Counted from the stretch's first letter, positions 1-8,450 are shown. The stretch is 45,478 bases of DNA from Thiotrichales bacterium (GCA_020341835.1 CP070838.1:2742161-2787638); one strand, 5' to 3'. Notes: generated by a model from the sequence alone, not told the origin. Numbers and translations are program-made.

Positions 1-159
1 AACCGTGTTCTGTTTTTCACCCGCGATGTGGCGTTGCGTTATGCCGGTTCGATCACGTATCCATTCGTCACTGGTATCAACCATGTTTTCAAGTTCATGG
101 TTTGTAAGTACCTTTTCCGGCAGATAACCCCCGGTTCCTGTAATACGCGCGTAACTCAA
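1..159 (-). CDS. fabH: Beta-ketoacyl-ACP synthase III, N-terminal part (runs off the window)
   Basis: This is the first 53 codons of FabH, which condenses acetyl-CoA with malonyl-ACP to begin fatty acid synthesis. The translation contains [18 protein letters not shown] followed by a VDTSDEWI segment and [10 protein letters not shown], all typical of the FabH N-terminus. The catalytic Cys, His and Asn lie beyond the window edge. The start is a TTG at 159 whose last two bases overlap the plsX TGA stop (shared bases 157-158), with a GAGAGA-like ribosome site just upstream inside plsX. This suggests translational coupling in the plsX-fabH operon. The identity is secure from the motif string and from the gene order; the exact start is an inference. 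Confidence 0.88.
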   Translation of the reverse strand, partial: MSYARITGTGGYLPEKVLTNHELENMVDTSDEWIRDRTGITQRHIAGEKQNTV

Positions 160-1181
160 GCTGATTGTCTCTCAAGCAGGGGTTGTATGTGTTCCTGGAT
201 CTGTTGCGGAACCGATTTGTTCACTTCAAGCACAGCGATTTCTATCGCGTTGGCATAGGCATTGACATCAGCACCGCCGTGACTCTTGACAACAATACCC
301 TTGAGTCCGAGCAGACTGGCGCCGTTGTAGGCATTCGGGTCGATACGCTTTCTGAATGCATTCAGCACCGGCAATGCGATCAAACCGGCAAGCCTGTTGT
401 ACAGTCCCTGCTTGAACTCCTGCTTCATGTAGTAGCTGATCAGCCTGGCAACACCCTCGGCAGTCTTCAATGAGATATTGCCGACAAAACCATCGCAGAC
501 AACGACATCGACCTTGTCGCTGTAGATGTCGTCGCCTTCAACGAATCCGATATAGTTCAACGGTGCATCGGCGAGGTATTCGTCTGCCGCCTTGACCTGT
601 GCGTTGCCTTTCATGGCTTCAGAGCCAATGTTGAGCAGCCCGACTCGCGGGTTTGGAAGATTATCGATTGCTTCGGTTAGAACAGAGCCCATCACTGCGA
701 ACTGGAACAGATGCTCTGCGGTACAGTCCACATTGGCTCCGAGATCCAGCATTTGGGTATGGCTGTCTTTGGAGGGTATGGTTGTACAGATGGCGGGACG
801 ATCGATGCCGGGCAGGGTTTTGAGTACGAACTTGGCGGTTGCCATGAGTGCACCGGTATTGCCTGCACTGACGACCGCATCGGCTACACCATCATGCACC
901 TGGTTGATGGCAACGCGCATTGACGAATCCTTCTTCTTGCGCATCGCCAGCGCCGGTTCATCATGCATCTCAACCACTTCGGAGGCGTGCTGAATCGTCA
1001 GCCTGTCATCGAGCGGGATACGGTGTTTATCCGCACACGCACGCAAACGTTCCTCATCCCCTACGAGGATGATGCGAAGTGCACCTTTGCCGGAAAGCAC
1101 CTTGGCAGCTGCAGGTATGACGACTTCGGGACCGAAGTCGCCACCCATGGCATCAAGCGCGATAACTGCAGAATCAGGCAT
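156..1181 (-). CDS. plsX: Phosphate acyltransferase PlsX
   Basis: PlsX makes acyl-phosphate from acyl-ACP and inorganic phosphate, the first step in supplying acyl groups for phosphatidic acid through PlsY. It is a peripheral membrane enzyme. The 341-residue product has the usual family length. It shows [11 protein letters not shown] near residues 8-18, the [10 protein letters not shown] segment near 104-113, and [11 protein letters not shown] in the C-terminal half, all family hallmarks. It lies 32 bp downstream of rpmF and overlaps the fabH start, giving the conserved yceD-rpmF-plsX-fabH order. Nothing looks broken. Confidence 0.97.
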   Translation of the reverse strand: MPDSAVIALDAMGGDFGPEVVIPAAAKVLSGKGALRIILVGDEERLRACADKHRIPLDDRLTIQHASEVVEMHDEPALAMRKKKDSSMRVAINQVHDGVADAVVSAGNTGALMATAKFVLKTLPGIDRPAICTTIPSKDSHTQMLDLGANVDCTAEHLFQFAVMGSVLTEAIDNLPNPRVGLLNIGSEAMKGNAQVKAADEYLADAPLNYIGFVEGDDIYSDKVDVVVCDGFVGNISLKTAEGVARLISYYMKQEFKQGLYNRLAGLIALPVLNAFRKRIDPNAYNGASLLGLKGIVVKSHGGADVNAYANAIEIAVLEVNKSVPQQIQEHIQPLLERQSA

Positions 1182-1213
1182 AACGTGCCTGCGCTACAGA
1201 CATTGATTGATGA

Positions 1214-1402
1214 CTAGTCTTCGAAGGCGTCGCCTGTTTCAACCACTTTACGGCCACGGTAGTAACCATCGGGTGAAACATGATGACGCAGATGCGTTTC
1301 GCCTGAAGTAGAATCGACAGACAATGTCTTGTTCTTGACGCCATCGTGTGAACGACGCATGCCACGTTTCGAACGTGTTTTTCTGTTCTGTTGAACGGCC
1401 AC
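1214..1402 (-). CDS. rpmF: 50S ribosomal protein L32
   Basis: The 62-residue product begins [20 protein letters not shown], the nearly invariant start of bacterial L32, and continues with [18 protein letters not shown], also typical of the gammaproteobacterial form. L32 is a small protein of the large ribosomal subunit. It lacks the Cys zinc ribbon found in some other phyla, as is normal for this group. An AGGAGATTCCCG ribosome site lies just upstream of the ATG. It sits 25 bp after yceD and 32 bp before plsX. Confidence 0.97.
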   Translation of the reverse strand: MAVQQNRKTRSKRGMRRSHDGVKNKTLSVDSTSGETHLRHHVSPDGYYRGRKVVETGDAFED

Positions 1403-1427
1403 GGGAATCTCCTGTGAATACTTGTAA

Positions 1428-1931
1428 CTAACCCATTAAATCTTTAAGCGCAGCAAACGGTCTGTGTGTTTCCTGCTGCGCCTCGTCATTCTGTTTGTGT
1501 TTTTGCAGAATCTCCGAACACTGGTCATCATGCCGGGCAACAATCGGCAACGACAGCAACAATTCGTCTTCGACCAGTTCGACCAGGGACTGCTCGGACT
1601 CCGAAACCAGCAAGGGCTCGAATTCCTTTGGTAACAAATCCGCCTCGTCTTCGCTGGTGATCAGGCCAAAGCGAAAATCACTCTCGATGTGCTGTTTGAC
1701 CTGATCCAGACAGCGCTCACAGCGCAGTTCGAGATCGGCCTGCACATGCCCGTCCAGACAGGGTGTTCCCGCCCGGATCCCGAATTTCAACCGTGCTGCC
1801 ACCTCGCCGCGGTCATTGCAAATGGCCTCTGCCAGGCGCTCCAGGCCAGACACCGGCCAGACGCCCTCAAAGCTGGCGTTTCTCTCTACCTGCTTGAGAA
1901 AATCAACGCGTTCAGGCAGTTTTTTCTGCAT
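1428..1931 (-). CDS. yceD: YceD family protein (DUF177), 23S rRNA accumulation
   Basis: The 167-residue product belongs to the YceD/DUF177 family, whose members accompany rpmF across bacteria and are linked to 23S rRNA accumulation. A Cys pair, C71 and C74 in [10 protein letters not shown], followed by an acidic stretch and [27 protein letters not shown] split over two helices, fits the family pattern. It is the first gene of the yceD-rpmF-plsX-fabH run and is divergent from maf. The biochemical role is not established for this family; the assignment rests on sequence pattern and context. Confidence 0.92.
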   Translation of the reverse strand: MQKKLPERVDFLKQVERNASFEGVWPVSGLERLAEAICNDRGEVAARLKFGIRAGTPCLDGHVQADLELRCERCLDQVKQHIESDFRFGLITSEDEADLLPKEFEPLLVSESEQSLVELVEDELLLSLPIVARHDDQCSEILQKHKQNDEAQQETHRPFAALKDLMG

Positions 1932-2050
1932 AATCGGCGAAGTTTAAATGAATCTTGAGATCGTGTAAATATTCTATATATATCAATAAGTTCTGTGAAA
2001 CGACCCGTATCAGGCTCGAGTCTGGCCTGAATCAGATACAATATCCCTTT

Positions 2051-2629
2051 ATGAAACTGATACTTGCTTCAACATCCCCTTATCGAAAAGCCCTGCTCGA
2101 CCGCTTACAGGTCGATTTCCAGTGCGCTGCACCCGATATCGATGAATCCCCACTCGCGGGTGAATCTGTTGAGAATATGGTGGTCAGACTGGCAAAACTC
2201 AAGGCGGAAGCTGTTGCAGCGTCGCACCCCGATGCGCTGGTTATCGGTTCCGACCAGAGCGCCGTGCTCGAGGGTGAAATCCTGACCAAATCGGGCAATT
2301 TTGACAACGCGGTCCGCGAGCTGCAAAAAGCATCGGGCAAGCGCATCGTGTTCCAGACCGGGCTTTGCCTGCTCAATTCAGCCAGCGGAAACATCCAGAC
2401 TGCCTGCATCCCCTATACCGTCGTATTCAAATCGCTGACGCAGGACATGATCGAAGACTATGTAAAAAAAGAACAGCCCTACCACTGTGCAGGCAGCTTC
2501 AAATCCGAAGGCCTGGGCATCGCACTGTTCGAGCGCTTCGAAGGCGCAGACCCGAATGCACTGATCGGCCTGCCCCTGATCAAGCTGATCGAAATGCTGA
2601 GCAACGAAGGTTTCAGCGTACTCGGGTAG
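2051..2629 (+). CDS. maf: Maf/YceF family 7-methyl-GTP pyrophosphatase
   Basis: The enzyme hydrolyses non-canonical nucleoside triphosphates; the YceF subgroup prefers 7-methyl-GTP. I place the start at the ATG at 2051, giving MKLILASTSPYRKALLDRL, the standard Maf opening, and 192 residues. Upstream in-frame ATGs back to 1955 would add an unusual N-terminus that I reject. The phosphate-binding STSPYRK motif is at residues 7-13, the catalytic Asp is D68 in IGSDQ, and YHCAGSFKSEGLGIALFER resembles the E. coli YceF signature. It is divergent from yceD, as in many gammaproteobacteria. A TACAAT hexamer at 2037-2042 is a possible -10 element, but I see no clear -35. Confidence 0.94.
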   Translation: MKLILASTSPYRKALLDRLQVDFQCAAPDIDESPLAGESVENMVVRLAKLKAEAVAASHPDALVIGSDQSAVLEGEILTKSGNFDNAVRELQKASGKRIVFQTGLCLLNSASGNIQTACIPYTVVFKSLTQDMIEDYVKKEQPYHCAGSFKSEGLGIALFERFEGADPNALIGLPLIKLIEMLSNEGFSVLG

Positions 2630-2639
2630 CTTGCGAATG

Positions 2640-3020
2640 AGTCCACAGATGAACGCAGATAAACACAGATTAAACATTTAGGTCCGCGAACAACGCGAAA
2701 AACGCAAAGGACGCAGATTAAGTCTGGACTTCTGGCTTTGTGTCTTTCAGACGCAACCTGATCGGACACCTGGCTACCGTAGGAGCGGCTTTAGCCGCGA
2801 ATTACCTGCAGCCTCGTATAGCTTTTCGCGGCTAAAGCCGCTCCTACGATAACAAAGCGCTCAATCGAACTGAATCAGGATGTACCGAAGCCGGTCCGTG
2901 TTAATCCGGCATTGTTTTTCAGGTCAAGTCTGAACGACTACAAACAATGTCTTCGCGTCCTTTGCGTTGTTCGCGGACCTTTATCCATTATCCGCGTTTA
3001 TCTGCGTTCATCTGTGGACT
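2640..3020. repeat. Nested inverted-repeat spacer between maf and the aspartic protease gene
   Basis: No gene is visible in 2630-3026. The outer arms, 2640-2714 and 2954-3020, are inverted copies. Each has AGTCCACAGATGAACGCAG at its outer end and GGTCCGCGAACAACG further in, followed by a GCAAAGGACGC block. The inner part holds a REP pair (2779-2847). The arms resemble degenerate repeats scattered in many proteobacterial genomes; a shorter relative of the outer motif also lies at 32152-32185. The whole could fold into a long cruciform or act as a two-way transcription block between the convergent genes. Confidence 0.8.
2779..2847. repeat. REPIN: two inverted family-A REP palindromes
   Basis: The left copy at 2779-2801 reads GTAGGAGCGGC, loop TTTA, then GCCGCGAA. 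The right copy at 2825-2847 is its exact reverse complement. Two REPs in opposite orientation separated by a short spacer is the REPIN arrangement. The GTAG tetranucleotide before the hairpin foot is the element recognised by RAYT transposases in characterised systems. A RAYT gene is present at 18807-19337. Confidence 0.88.
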
Positions 3021-3026
3021 GGTTTT

Positions 3027-3683
3027 TCAGTTACGCTGGCGGATTTTCATGACATCGCCCGCTTTTTCCACCTTCAGCTTGCCCAGGAAAGACATGCCCA
3101 GCAGGATCGGGCCGGGGTGATCGCCATCGATGACCATGGCTTCGACATTTTTCTGTTTGATTTTGCCCAGTGACACCGATTTCAGGCGCACCCGGTAGCC
3201 TTTGACGTTCTGGGATGCCGTACTGACAACGACGTGCTCGCCGTGCATGCGGTAGTCCACTCCCAGCTGCCTGGCCTGCGACTTGTTCATCGCCACCGTG
3301 GTCGCGCCGGTGTCAAGCAGGAACCTGACTGTGAGGCCATTGATGGTACCGATCGAGCGGAACATGCCGCGTTCGTCAGCATAGATCTTTTCTTCATGAT
3401 GTGCGGGTTTTGCGTATGACAGCGATATCGCACCGCCGGGCCGGTAGGACTTTGTTTTGCCATCGACTTCAAGCACTGCCTGTTTGCTGTCCGCGTTAAC
3501 CAGCTTCACCCCTTCGGGACTGGACTGTCCGATCGACAGGGTACGACGCTGGCCGTCGATCATCAGCACGGCTTTGCCGCCAAACAGTGCCTGTACTTCA
3601 ATAACGGGCACGGCGAATACGTTGCCAGCCGTTGCCGACAACGTCATCGCTAACAAAACGCCATAAATGCATCGCATGACCAT
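3027..3683 (-). CDS. Periplasmic retropepsin-like aspartic protease (TIGR02281 type)
   Basis: The 218-residue product has a signal peptide, with a hydrophobic stretch at about 7-20 and probable cleavage after VFA at 24. The C-terminal retropepsin-like domain carries the catalytic motif FLLDTGATTV with D124. LLGMSFLGKL near the C-terminus is the usual second conserved block of the family. Single-domain members are expected to act as dimers. The N-terminal 100 residues, with two short beta-rich repeats, are less conserved. The start at 3683 lies inside the end of pgpA; a second ATG at 3677 is equally possible. The substrate is unknown. Confidence 0.85.
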   Translation of the reverse strand: MVMRCIYGVLLAMTLSATAGNVFAVPVIEVQALFGGKAVLMIDGQRRTLSIGQSSPEGVKLVNADSKQAVLEVDGKTKSYRPGGAISLSYAKPAHHEEKIYADERGMFRSIGTINGLTVRFLLDTGATTVAMNKSQARQLGVDYRMHGEHVVVSTASQNVKGYRVRLKSVSLGKIKQKNVEAMVIDGDHPGPILLGMSFLGKLKVEKAGDVMKIRQRN

Positions 3684-4156
3684 ATTTGTAGATATACCAA
3701 CCCCTGGATAATCGCCAGCGCAATAATGCCAGCTACGACATCATCGAGCATGATGCCCAGGCCACCGTTGACGTTTCTGTCGAACCAGGATATCGGCCAG
3801 GGCTTCACCGCATCGAACAGCCTGAACAGAACGAAGCCGGCGACAAGCACCGGCCAGCCGGCGGGCGCTGCTGTCATAGTTATTAAATAGCCTACTATTT
3901 CGTCAATGACAATCGAGGGGTGGTCATGGACGCCAAACTTTTCCGCGGTATAGGTACAGATCCATATCCCGGCGATGAACAGGCAGGTCGTGATCAGCAG
4001 GTAGCTGATCAATGGCAACGGCTGCATCCATATAACCAGAGGAACTGCGACTACGGTACCCGCAGTACCCGGCGCCTTTGGCGCCAGGCCGCTACCAAAG
4101 CCGACAGCCAGCAGTACCACCGGATCCTTGAGCTGCCTGAAACCGATACTGTTCAT
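3650..4156 (-). CDS. pgpA: Phosphatidylglycerophosphatase A
   Basis: PgpA removes phosphate from phosphatidylglycerophosphate in the inner membrane, giving phosphatidylglycerol. The 168-residue product has GFGSGLAPKAPGTAGT near residues 19-34, DHPSIVIDEIVG in the middle, and FRLFDAVKPWPISW, which together form the PgpA signature. Several hydrophobic membrane segments are evident. The ATG overlaps the thiL stop (ATGA), typical of the nusB-thiL-pgpA operon. The last 15 or so codons overlap the start of the next gene and look poorly conserved, so the C-terminal tail may be slightly longer than usual. Confidence 0.96.
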   Translation of the reverse strand: MNSIGFRQLKDPVVLLAVGFGSGLAPKAPGTAGTVVAVPLVIWMQPLPLISYLLITTCLFIAGIWICTYTAEKFGVHDHPSIVIDEIVGYLITMTAAPAGWPVLVAGFVLFRLFDAVKPWPISWFDRNVNGGLGIMLDDVVAGIIALAIIQGLVYLQIWSCDAFMAFC

Positions 4157-5124
4157 CTGGAAAAATGCTCATAGCCGCGATTATCAAGCAGGTAGCGTGC
4201 ACCCGACTGATCAACGATATTGAGCGAGTCGTGCGCTTCGATGACACCGATGTGTGTCAACGGCAACTCGAGTCTACTGGCCACGGCCATAAGCTTGTCC
4301 TCGTTTTCGGGCGTCACCACCAGGCACAGCTCGTAATCATCACCGCCTGACAGCACCATATTCCAGTCAACTGTATCCCTGCCCGCTGAATATTCAACCA
4401 GCTGACGGGATAGCGGCAACCGGTCTATATCTAATGTAGCACCGCAATGACTGGCCTCAAGAATATGCCCCAGGTCCGCGGCCAGGCCATCGGATATGTC
4501 GATCGCACATTTGCAGAAGCCGGACACCCGCATGCCCAGTTCCACCCGGGGTTCGGGCCGGTTGAGGCGATCGACCAGCCATGCCTGGTCGTGCCCGTCC
4601 GCCCCGCCCTGCTCCAGTATTTTCAATCCCGCGGCGGCATCGCCCAGCGTCCCGGAGACGTAGATAGCATCGCCGGCACGTGCAGCATCGCGGCGCATTA
4701 TTTTGTCCGGATCAACAAAACCGATAGCCTGCAGGGTGATGCTCATGGGACCCTGCGTAGTATCGCCACCGACAAGCTGCAAATGATACTGTTTTGCCAG
4801 GTGTCGGAAGCTTTCCGAAAAAGACTCGAGCCAGCCAGTATCTTCACCGGGCAGCGTCAGCGCGAGCGTCAACCAGGCGGGCTCGGCACCCATCGCGGCC
4901 AGGTCGCTCAGGTTGACCGCGATCGCCTTGCAGGCGATGTCTGCGGCTGACGTCTCGAGCGGAAAATGCACGCCAGCGACCAGCGTATCCGTGGTTATCG
5001 CCAGCTGCCTGCCTTCGGGCACGGCAACGACGGCACAATCGTCACCCACACCGAGGATGACTTCGTTCGGACTGGACGGTGATACAAAGTATTTTTTTAT
5101 GAGATTGAATTCACCGGACGCCAT
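4153..5124 (-). CDS. thiL: Thiamine-monophosphate kinase
   Basis: ThiL phosphorylates thiamine monophosphate to the active cofactor thiamine diphosphate using ATP. The 323-residue product matches the family length. It contains GEFNLIKKYF at the start, GVGDDCAVV near 26-34, TTDTLVAGVHF, and LVGGDTTQG in the central part, which are the metal- and nucleotide-binding blocks of the AIR-synthase-like fold. The ATG shares one base with the nusB stop (TAATG) and the stop overlaps the pgpA start, so the three genes are tightly coupled. Confidence 0.97.
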   Translation of the reverse strand: MASGEFNLIKKYFVSPSSPNEVILGVGDDCAVVAVPEGRQLAITTDTLVAGVHFPLETSAADIACKAIAVNLSDLAAMGAEPAWLTLALTLPGEDTGWLESFSESFRHLAKQYHLQLVGGDTTQGPMSITLQAIGFVDPDKIMRRDAARAGDAIYVSGTLGDAAAGLKILEQGGADGHDQAWLVDRLNRPEPRVELGMRVSGFCKCAIDISDGLAADLGHILEASHCGATLDIDRLPLSRQLVEYSAGRDTVDWNMVLSGGDDYELCLVVTPENEDKLMAVASRLELPLTHIGVIEAHDSLNIVDQSGARYLLDNRGYEHFSR

Positions 5125-5567
5125 TACACTGACACTGTCTCATGCGTCCTGGTATCGCGTGCAACCTTGTCCAGTACCGCGTTGACGAATGTGTGGCTCT
5201 TCTCGGCACAAAATTTCTTCGTCAGCACGACGGCTTCGTTAAGCACAACACGATACGGTACGTCGAGTCGTTTGATGAATTCGTAGGTTGCAATACGAAG
5301 AATCGCACGCTCGACCGGGTCGACTGAATCGATACTGCGTGACATGTGTTTTTCCAGCTGTACGTCGATTGGCGCCAGCTCGTTCATCACACCCAGCAGC
5401 AGTTCCGAGAAATAGGCCTGGTCGACATTTTTCATGTCATTCTCTTCGATAAACTGCTGTTCGATACCGTCGATATCATCTGCAGTCATCTGCCACTGGT
5501 ACAGGGCCTGCATTGCAAGGCGCCTTGCCTTGCCGCGCGCTTTGGCAAGTCCCGTATTATCAGACAT
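5124..5567 (-). CDS. nusB: Transcription antitermination protein NusB
   Basis: NusB binds boxA RNA with NusE (S10) in the rRNA antitermination complex. The 147-residue, mainly helical product opens with KARGKARRLAMQALYQWQM, a typical NusB N-terminus with the Arg-rich RNA-binding segment. It continues with PIDVQLEKHMSRSIDSVDPVERAILRIATYE in two adjacent helices and VVLNEAVVLTKKF, all characteristic. It lies 10 bp downstream of ribH and overlaps thiL by one base, the standard ribH-nusB-thiL order. Confidence 0.97.
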   Translation of the reverse strand: MSDNTGLAKARGKARRLAMQALYQWQMTADDIDGIEQQFIEENDMKNVDQAYFSELLLGVMNELAPIDVQLEKHMSRSIDSVDPVERAILRIATYEFIKRLDVPYRVVLNEAVVLTKKFCAEKSHTFVNAVLDKVARDTRTHETVSV

Positions 5568-5577
5568 GGGAAATAAA

Positions 5578-6051
5578 TCAGTCCAGTTGGGTCATCAGAT
5601 TGACCATTTCGATTGCACCGGCGGCAGCTTCCGCACCCTTGTTGCCGGCTTTTGTACCGGCGCGTTCGATCGCCTGCTCGATCGAGTCGGTCGTCAGGAT
5701 ACCGTTAATCACCGGAATACCGTGATCGAGCGCAATCGCCGAAAGACCCTTGGCCGATTCGTTGGCGACGATGTCGAAGTGAGGTGTGGCGCCGCGGATG
5801 ACCGCGCCAAGCGCGATGACTGCATTGTAGTTGCCGCTCTGGGCCAGCCCCTGCACAACGACGGGAATCTCAAAAGCACCGGGGGTCTTGACCACGGTGA
5901 TCGCCGCTTCGTCAACCCCGTGACGCTTCAGTGTATCGATAGCGCCTGCCAGCAGGCTTTCAACAATAAAGCCGTTAAAGCGTGCGCAAACGATCGCGAA
6001 GCGCCCCTGCGAATACTGCAAACTGCCTTCTACTGAATTTATCTGACTCAT
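5578..6051 (-). CDS. ribH: 6,7-dimethyl-8-ribityllumazine synthase
   Basis: RibH condenses 5-amino-6-ribitylamino-uracil with 3,4-dihydroxy-2-butanone 4-phosphate to make lumazine, the penultimate step of riboflavin synthesis. The 157-residue product has [16 protein letters not shown], the substrate-binding PGAFEIPVV, and [14 protein letters not shown] containing the catalytic His. It is separated from ribBX by 3 bp and from nusB by 10 bp, so it is co-transcribed with both. Confidence 0.97.
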   Translation of the reverse strand: MSQINSVEGSLQYSQGRFAIVCARFNGFIVESLLAGAIDTLKRHGVDEAAITVVKTPGAFEIPVVVQGLAQSGNYNAVIALGAVIRGATPHFDIVANESAKGLSAIALDHGIPVINGILTTDSIEQAIERAGTKAGNKGAEAAAGAIEMVNLMTQLD

Positions 6052-6054
6052 ATC

Positions 6055-7158
6055 TCATTGATCTCCACTTACGTATTCAACAATCTCCAGACCGAACCCT
6101 GCAAGACCATGATAGACCTTGGGTGCAGACATCAGGCGCATTTTGTGGACACCAAGATCCATCAGGATCTGCGCGCCGACACCATCTTTACGCAGGTCGG
6201 GTTTCTGTTCCACCGCTTCGCTGTCAGAGGTGGGGTGGCGCAACATCCAGTTGATGATCGCATTCTCCTCTTCCGGCTGGCGAATGATCACCACGACGCC
6301 ACTGCCCTCGGACCGGGCCACCTGTTCGAGCGCAGACCGCAGCGGCCAGCCGCTGGCATGTGTCGAACCGAGCACATCGATCAGGGTATTCTCGACGTGC
6401 ACCCTGACCAGAACCGGCTCGGTTTCGTCAATGCTGCCGTGTACCAGTGCAAAATGCAGACCGCCATCCAGGCTGTTCTGGTAAGCATGCAGGCGAAACT
6501 TGCCGAACTCGGATACGAAGTCACTTTCAGCAACACGTTCGACGGTCTTCTCGTTCTTGATCTTGTAACTGATCAGGTCTTCGATGGTGCCGATCTTCAG
6601 TTTGTGCTCCCTGGCAAAATTCTCCAGATCCGGACGCCTCGCCATGGTGCCGTCTTCGTTGAGGATTTCGACGATAACCGCACTGGGCTCATGACCGGCC
6701 AGTCGCGCCAGATCGCAGCCGGCTTCGGTATGTCCGGCCCGGACCAGCACACCTCCGGGCTGCGCCATCAACGGAAAAATATGTCCGGGCTGAACGATAT
6801 CATTCGGGCTGGCATCCTCCTTCACCGCCGCCCGGATGGTCGTGGCGCGGTCCGCTGCGGAAATGCCTGTTGTCACGCCTTCTGCAGCCTCGATCGAAAC
6901 CGTAAAATTGGTGCCGTGCAGGTCGCCGGTTGAACCGACCATGAGCGGCAGCTTCAATTGCTGGCAACGCTCCTGCGTCAGCGTCAGGCAAATGAGTCCG
7001 CGGCCATAACGCGCCATAAAATTGATATCATCCGCGTTGGCCAGGCTCGCGGCCATGACCAGATCACCCTCATTCTCGCGGTCTTCATCGTCCATGATGA
7101 TGACCATTTTTCCCTGGCGAAAATCTTCGATGATCTCTTCTATGCTGTTCAACTTCAT
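6055..7158 (-). CDS. ribBX: RibBX: DHBP synthase fused to a degenerate GTP cyclohydrolase II-like domain
   Basis: The N-terminal 200 residues form 3,4-dihydroxy-2-butanone 4-phosphate synthase (RibB), which converts ribulose 5-phosphate to the four-carbon riboflavin precursor. Motifs are DDEDRENEGDL at about 23-33 and RAGHTEAGCDLARLAG. The remaining part resembles GTP cyclohydrolase II, keeping KDGVGAQILMDLGV. However, the region that should hold the three zinc-binding Cys of RibA reads VENTLIDVLGSTHASGWPL with no Cys. Catalytic cyclohydrolase activity is therefore unlikely, matching the RibBX hybrids known from gammaproteobacteria; a true RibA should be encoded elsewhere. I choose the start at 7158 (MKLNSIEEII), preceded by AGGATG. 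An ATG at 7176, immediately after the ribE stop, would add six residues. Confidence 0.93.
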   Translation of the reverse strand: MKLNSIEEIIEDFRQGKMVIIMDDEDRENEGDLVMAASLANADDINFMARYGRGLICLTLTQERCQQLKLPLMVGSTGDLHGTNFTVSIEAAEGVTTGISAADRATTIRAAVKEDASPNDIVQPGHIFPLMAQPGGVLVRAGHTEAGCDLARLAGHEPSAVIVEILNEDGTMARRPDLENFAREHKLKIGTIEDLISYKIKNEKTVERVAESDFVSEFGKFRLHAYQNSLDGGLHFALVHGSIDETEPVLVRVHVENTLIDVLGSTHASGWPLRSALEQVARSEGSGVVVIIRQPEEENAIINWMLRHPTSDSEAVEQKPDLRKDGVGAQILMDLGVHKMRLMSAPKVYHGLAGFGLEIVEYVSGDQ

Positions 7159-7176
7159 TACATATTCATCCTGCAT

Positions 7177-7830
7177 CTATTTCACGAAACCCGCGCGTGT
7201 TAACAGGTCCATGTTGATCCTGCCTTTGTCACTGTCATCCATGTTCAGTAGCAGCGCTTCAAGATAACGTGCTACCAGATCAACCTCAAGATTGACTCTG
7301 GTTCCTTTGGAATAATGCTGTATCACCGTTCGTTCCTGCGTATGCGGCACAATATTCAGTCCGACTATACGATCGTCGACTGAATTGACGGTCAGGCTGG
7401 TACCATCGATACAGATCGATCCTTTAACGGCGATGTATTTTTTCAGCTCGGCTGGCACTTCAATTTCCAGCCGGATCGAACGCGCATCGCCCGACTTGCT
7501 GACAACCGTTCCGAGACCGTCGACATGACCGCTGACGAGGTGACCACCCATACGTGTTGTCGGCAACATGGCTTTTTCAAGGTTGACGGAACTGCCGGCA
7601 CTCAGGGCCTTGAGCGATGTCAACGATATAGTTTCATTGGAAACATCGGCCGAAAACGAAGTCGAGTCGAATGCGATAACGGTAAGACATACGCCGTTGA
7701 CGGCGATACTGTCGCCGATCTGTACATCGCTCATATCAAGATCACCGCTGTCGATCACGAATCGCAGATCACCGCCAACCGGCTCCAGCCTTTTAACCGA
7801 GCCAAGTGCTTCAATTATTCCTGTAAACAT
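7177..7830 (-). CDS. ribE: Riboflavin synthase, alpha subunit
   Basis: The enzyme dismutates two lumazine molecules to riboflavin plus the pyrimidine precursor. The 217-residue product has the two tandem lumazine-binding domains: MFTGIIEALGSVKRLEP starts the first, and MGGHLVSGHVDGLGTV starts the second at about residue 95. DSIAVNGVCLTV and GSICIDGTSLTVNSV are the paired equivalent motifs. Length and order are normal. The gene is sometimes called ribC. The stop lies directly before the alternative ribBX start and the gene begins 8 bp after the HslV-like gene. Confidence 0.96.
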   Translation of the reverse strand: MFTGIIEALGSVKRLEPVGGDLRFVIDSGDLDMSDVQIGDSIAVNGVCLTVIAFDSTSFSADVSNETISLTSLKALSAGSSVNLEKAMLPTTRMGGHLVSGHVDGLGTVVSKSGDARSIRLEIEVPAELKKYIAVKGSICIDGTSLTVNSVDDRIVGLNIVPHTQERTVIQHYSKGTRVNLEVDLVARYLEALLLNMDDSDKGRINMDLLTRAGFVK

Positions 7831-7838
7831 AGCCGGTA

Positions 7839-8429
7839 TTAACCTGTTACTGATTTCAGCTTCTGCAAGTCAACCGTGTAACGACTCATTGGCATTGCTG
7901 AAGCATTGTTGAACTCTGCACCTGCCATGACACCTGCGCTGGCGATTTCTTCCGCCGATTCCAGCATGTCATAAACAGCAAACATCGCGCCCAGTGCATA
8001 TTCGGAACCCGATCCAATGGCCCAGAATTTCCTGTATTCGCAAACCTCACGCAGCGAATGCACACCGAAAATACCATGCGGGCAGGCGATCAATGCATCG
8101 ATCTGTGTTGATTCATAAGGATCGTCATCCTCGTCCTTGGTGTTGAGGAAATACCGGTCTTTCAACACCGGGTGAAGCTGGCGAAAAGTTTCGAACACGG
8201 CAAGGCGCGATGTGAAGTCCACTTTGATCTCATCCTGATTAAGGATACTTTCCATAACCAGCTGGTGAGCCGCACTGCCAACAATCCCCAGATAACTGTC
8301 ATCATGAACAAGTATCTTGTCATGACCGGCTTCATAATCCGCACCCATGCGCAAATCACCAAAACTGGTCAGGCTGTCTGCCGCGATACATACCTTACCG
8401 GCTTTTTTTGCTACTACAACAGTCGACAT
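7839..8429 (-). CDS. HslV-like Ntn-hydrolase (proteasome-type) protein, substrate unknown
   Basis: The 196-residue product begins MSTVVVAKKAGKVCIAADSL and continues SFGDLRMGADYEAGHDKIL. This aligns with the start of HslV (MTTIV, then GHVVIAGDGQ and the KVRRL segment), where the residue after Met becomes the catalytic N-terminal Thr. Here that position is Ser2, with Thr at 3. FWAIGSGSEYALGA matches the conserved IGSGGPYA block of HslV. It is therefore a proteasome beta-fold protein outside true HslV; no hslU partner is next to it. Some homologues are, I believe, misnamed as MFS transporters; no membrane segments are visible. It sits between ribD and riboflavin synthase, with a strong CAGGAGT ribosome site. 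A peptidase or amidase role is inference. Confidence 0.72.
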   Translation of the reverse strand: MSTVVVAKKAGKVCIAADSLTSFGDLRMGADYEAGHDKILVHDDSYLGIVGSAAHQLVMESILNQDEIKVDFTSRLAVFETFRQLHPVLKDRYFLNTKDEDDDPYESTQIDALIACPHGIFGVHSLREVCEYRKFWAIGSGSEYALGAMFAVYDMLESAEEIASAGVMAGAEFNNASAMPMSRYTVDLQKLKSVTG

Positions 8430-8450
8430 CGTTACTCCTGAATCTCGTTG

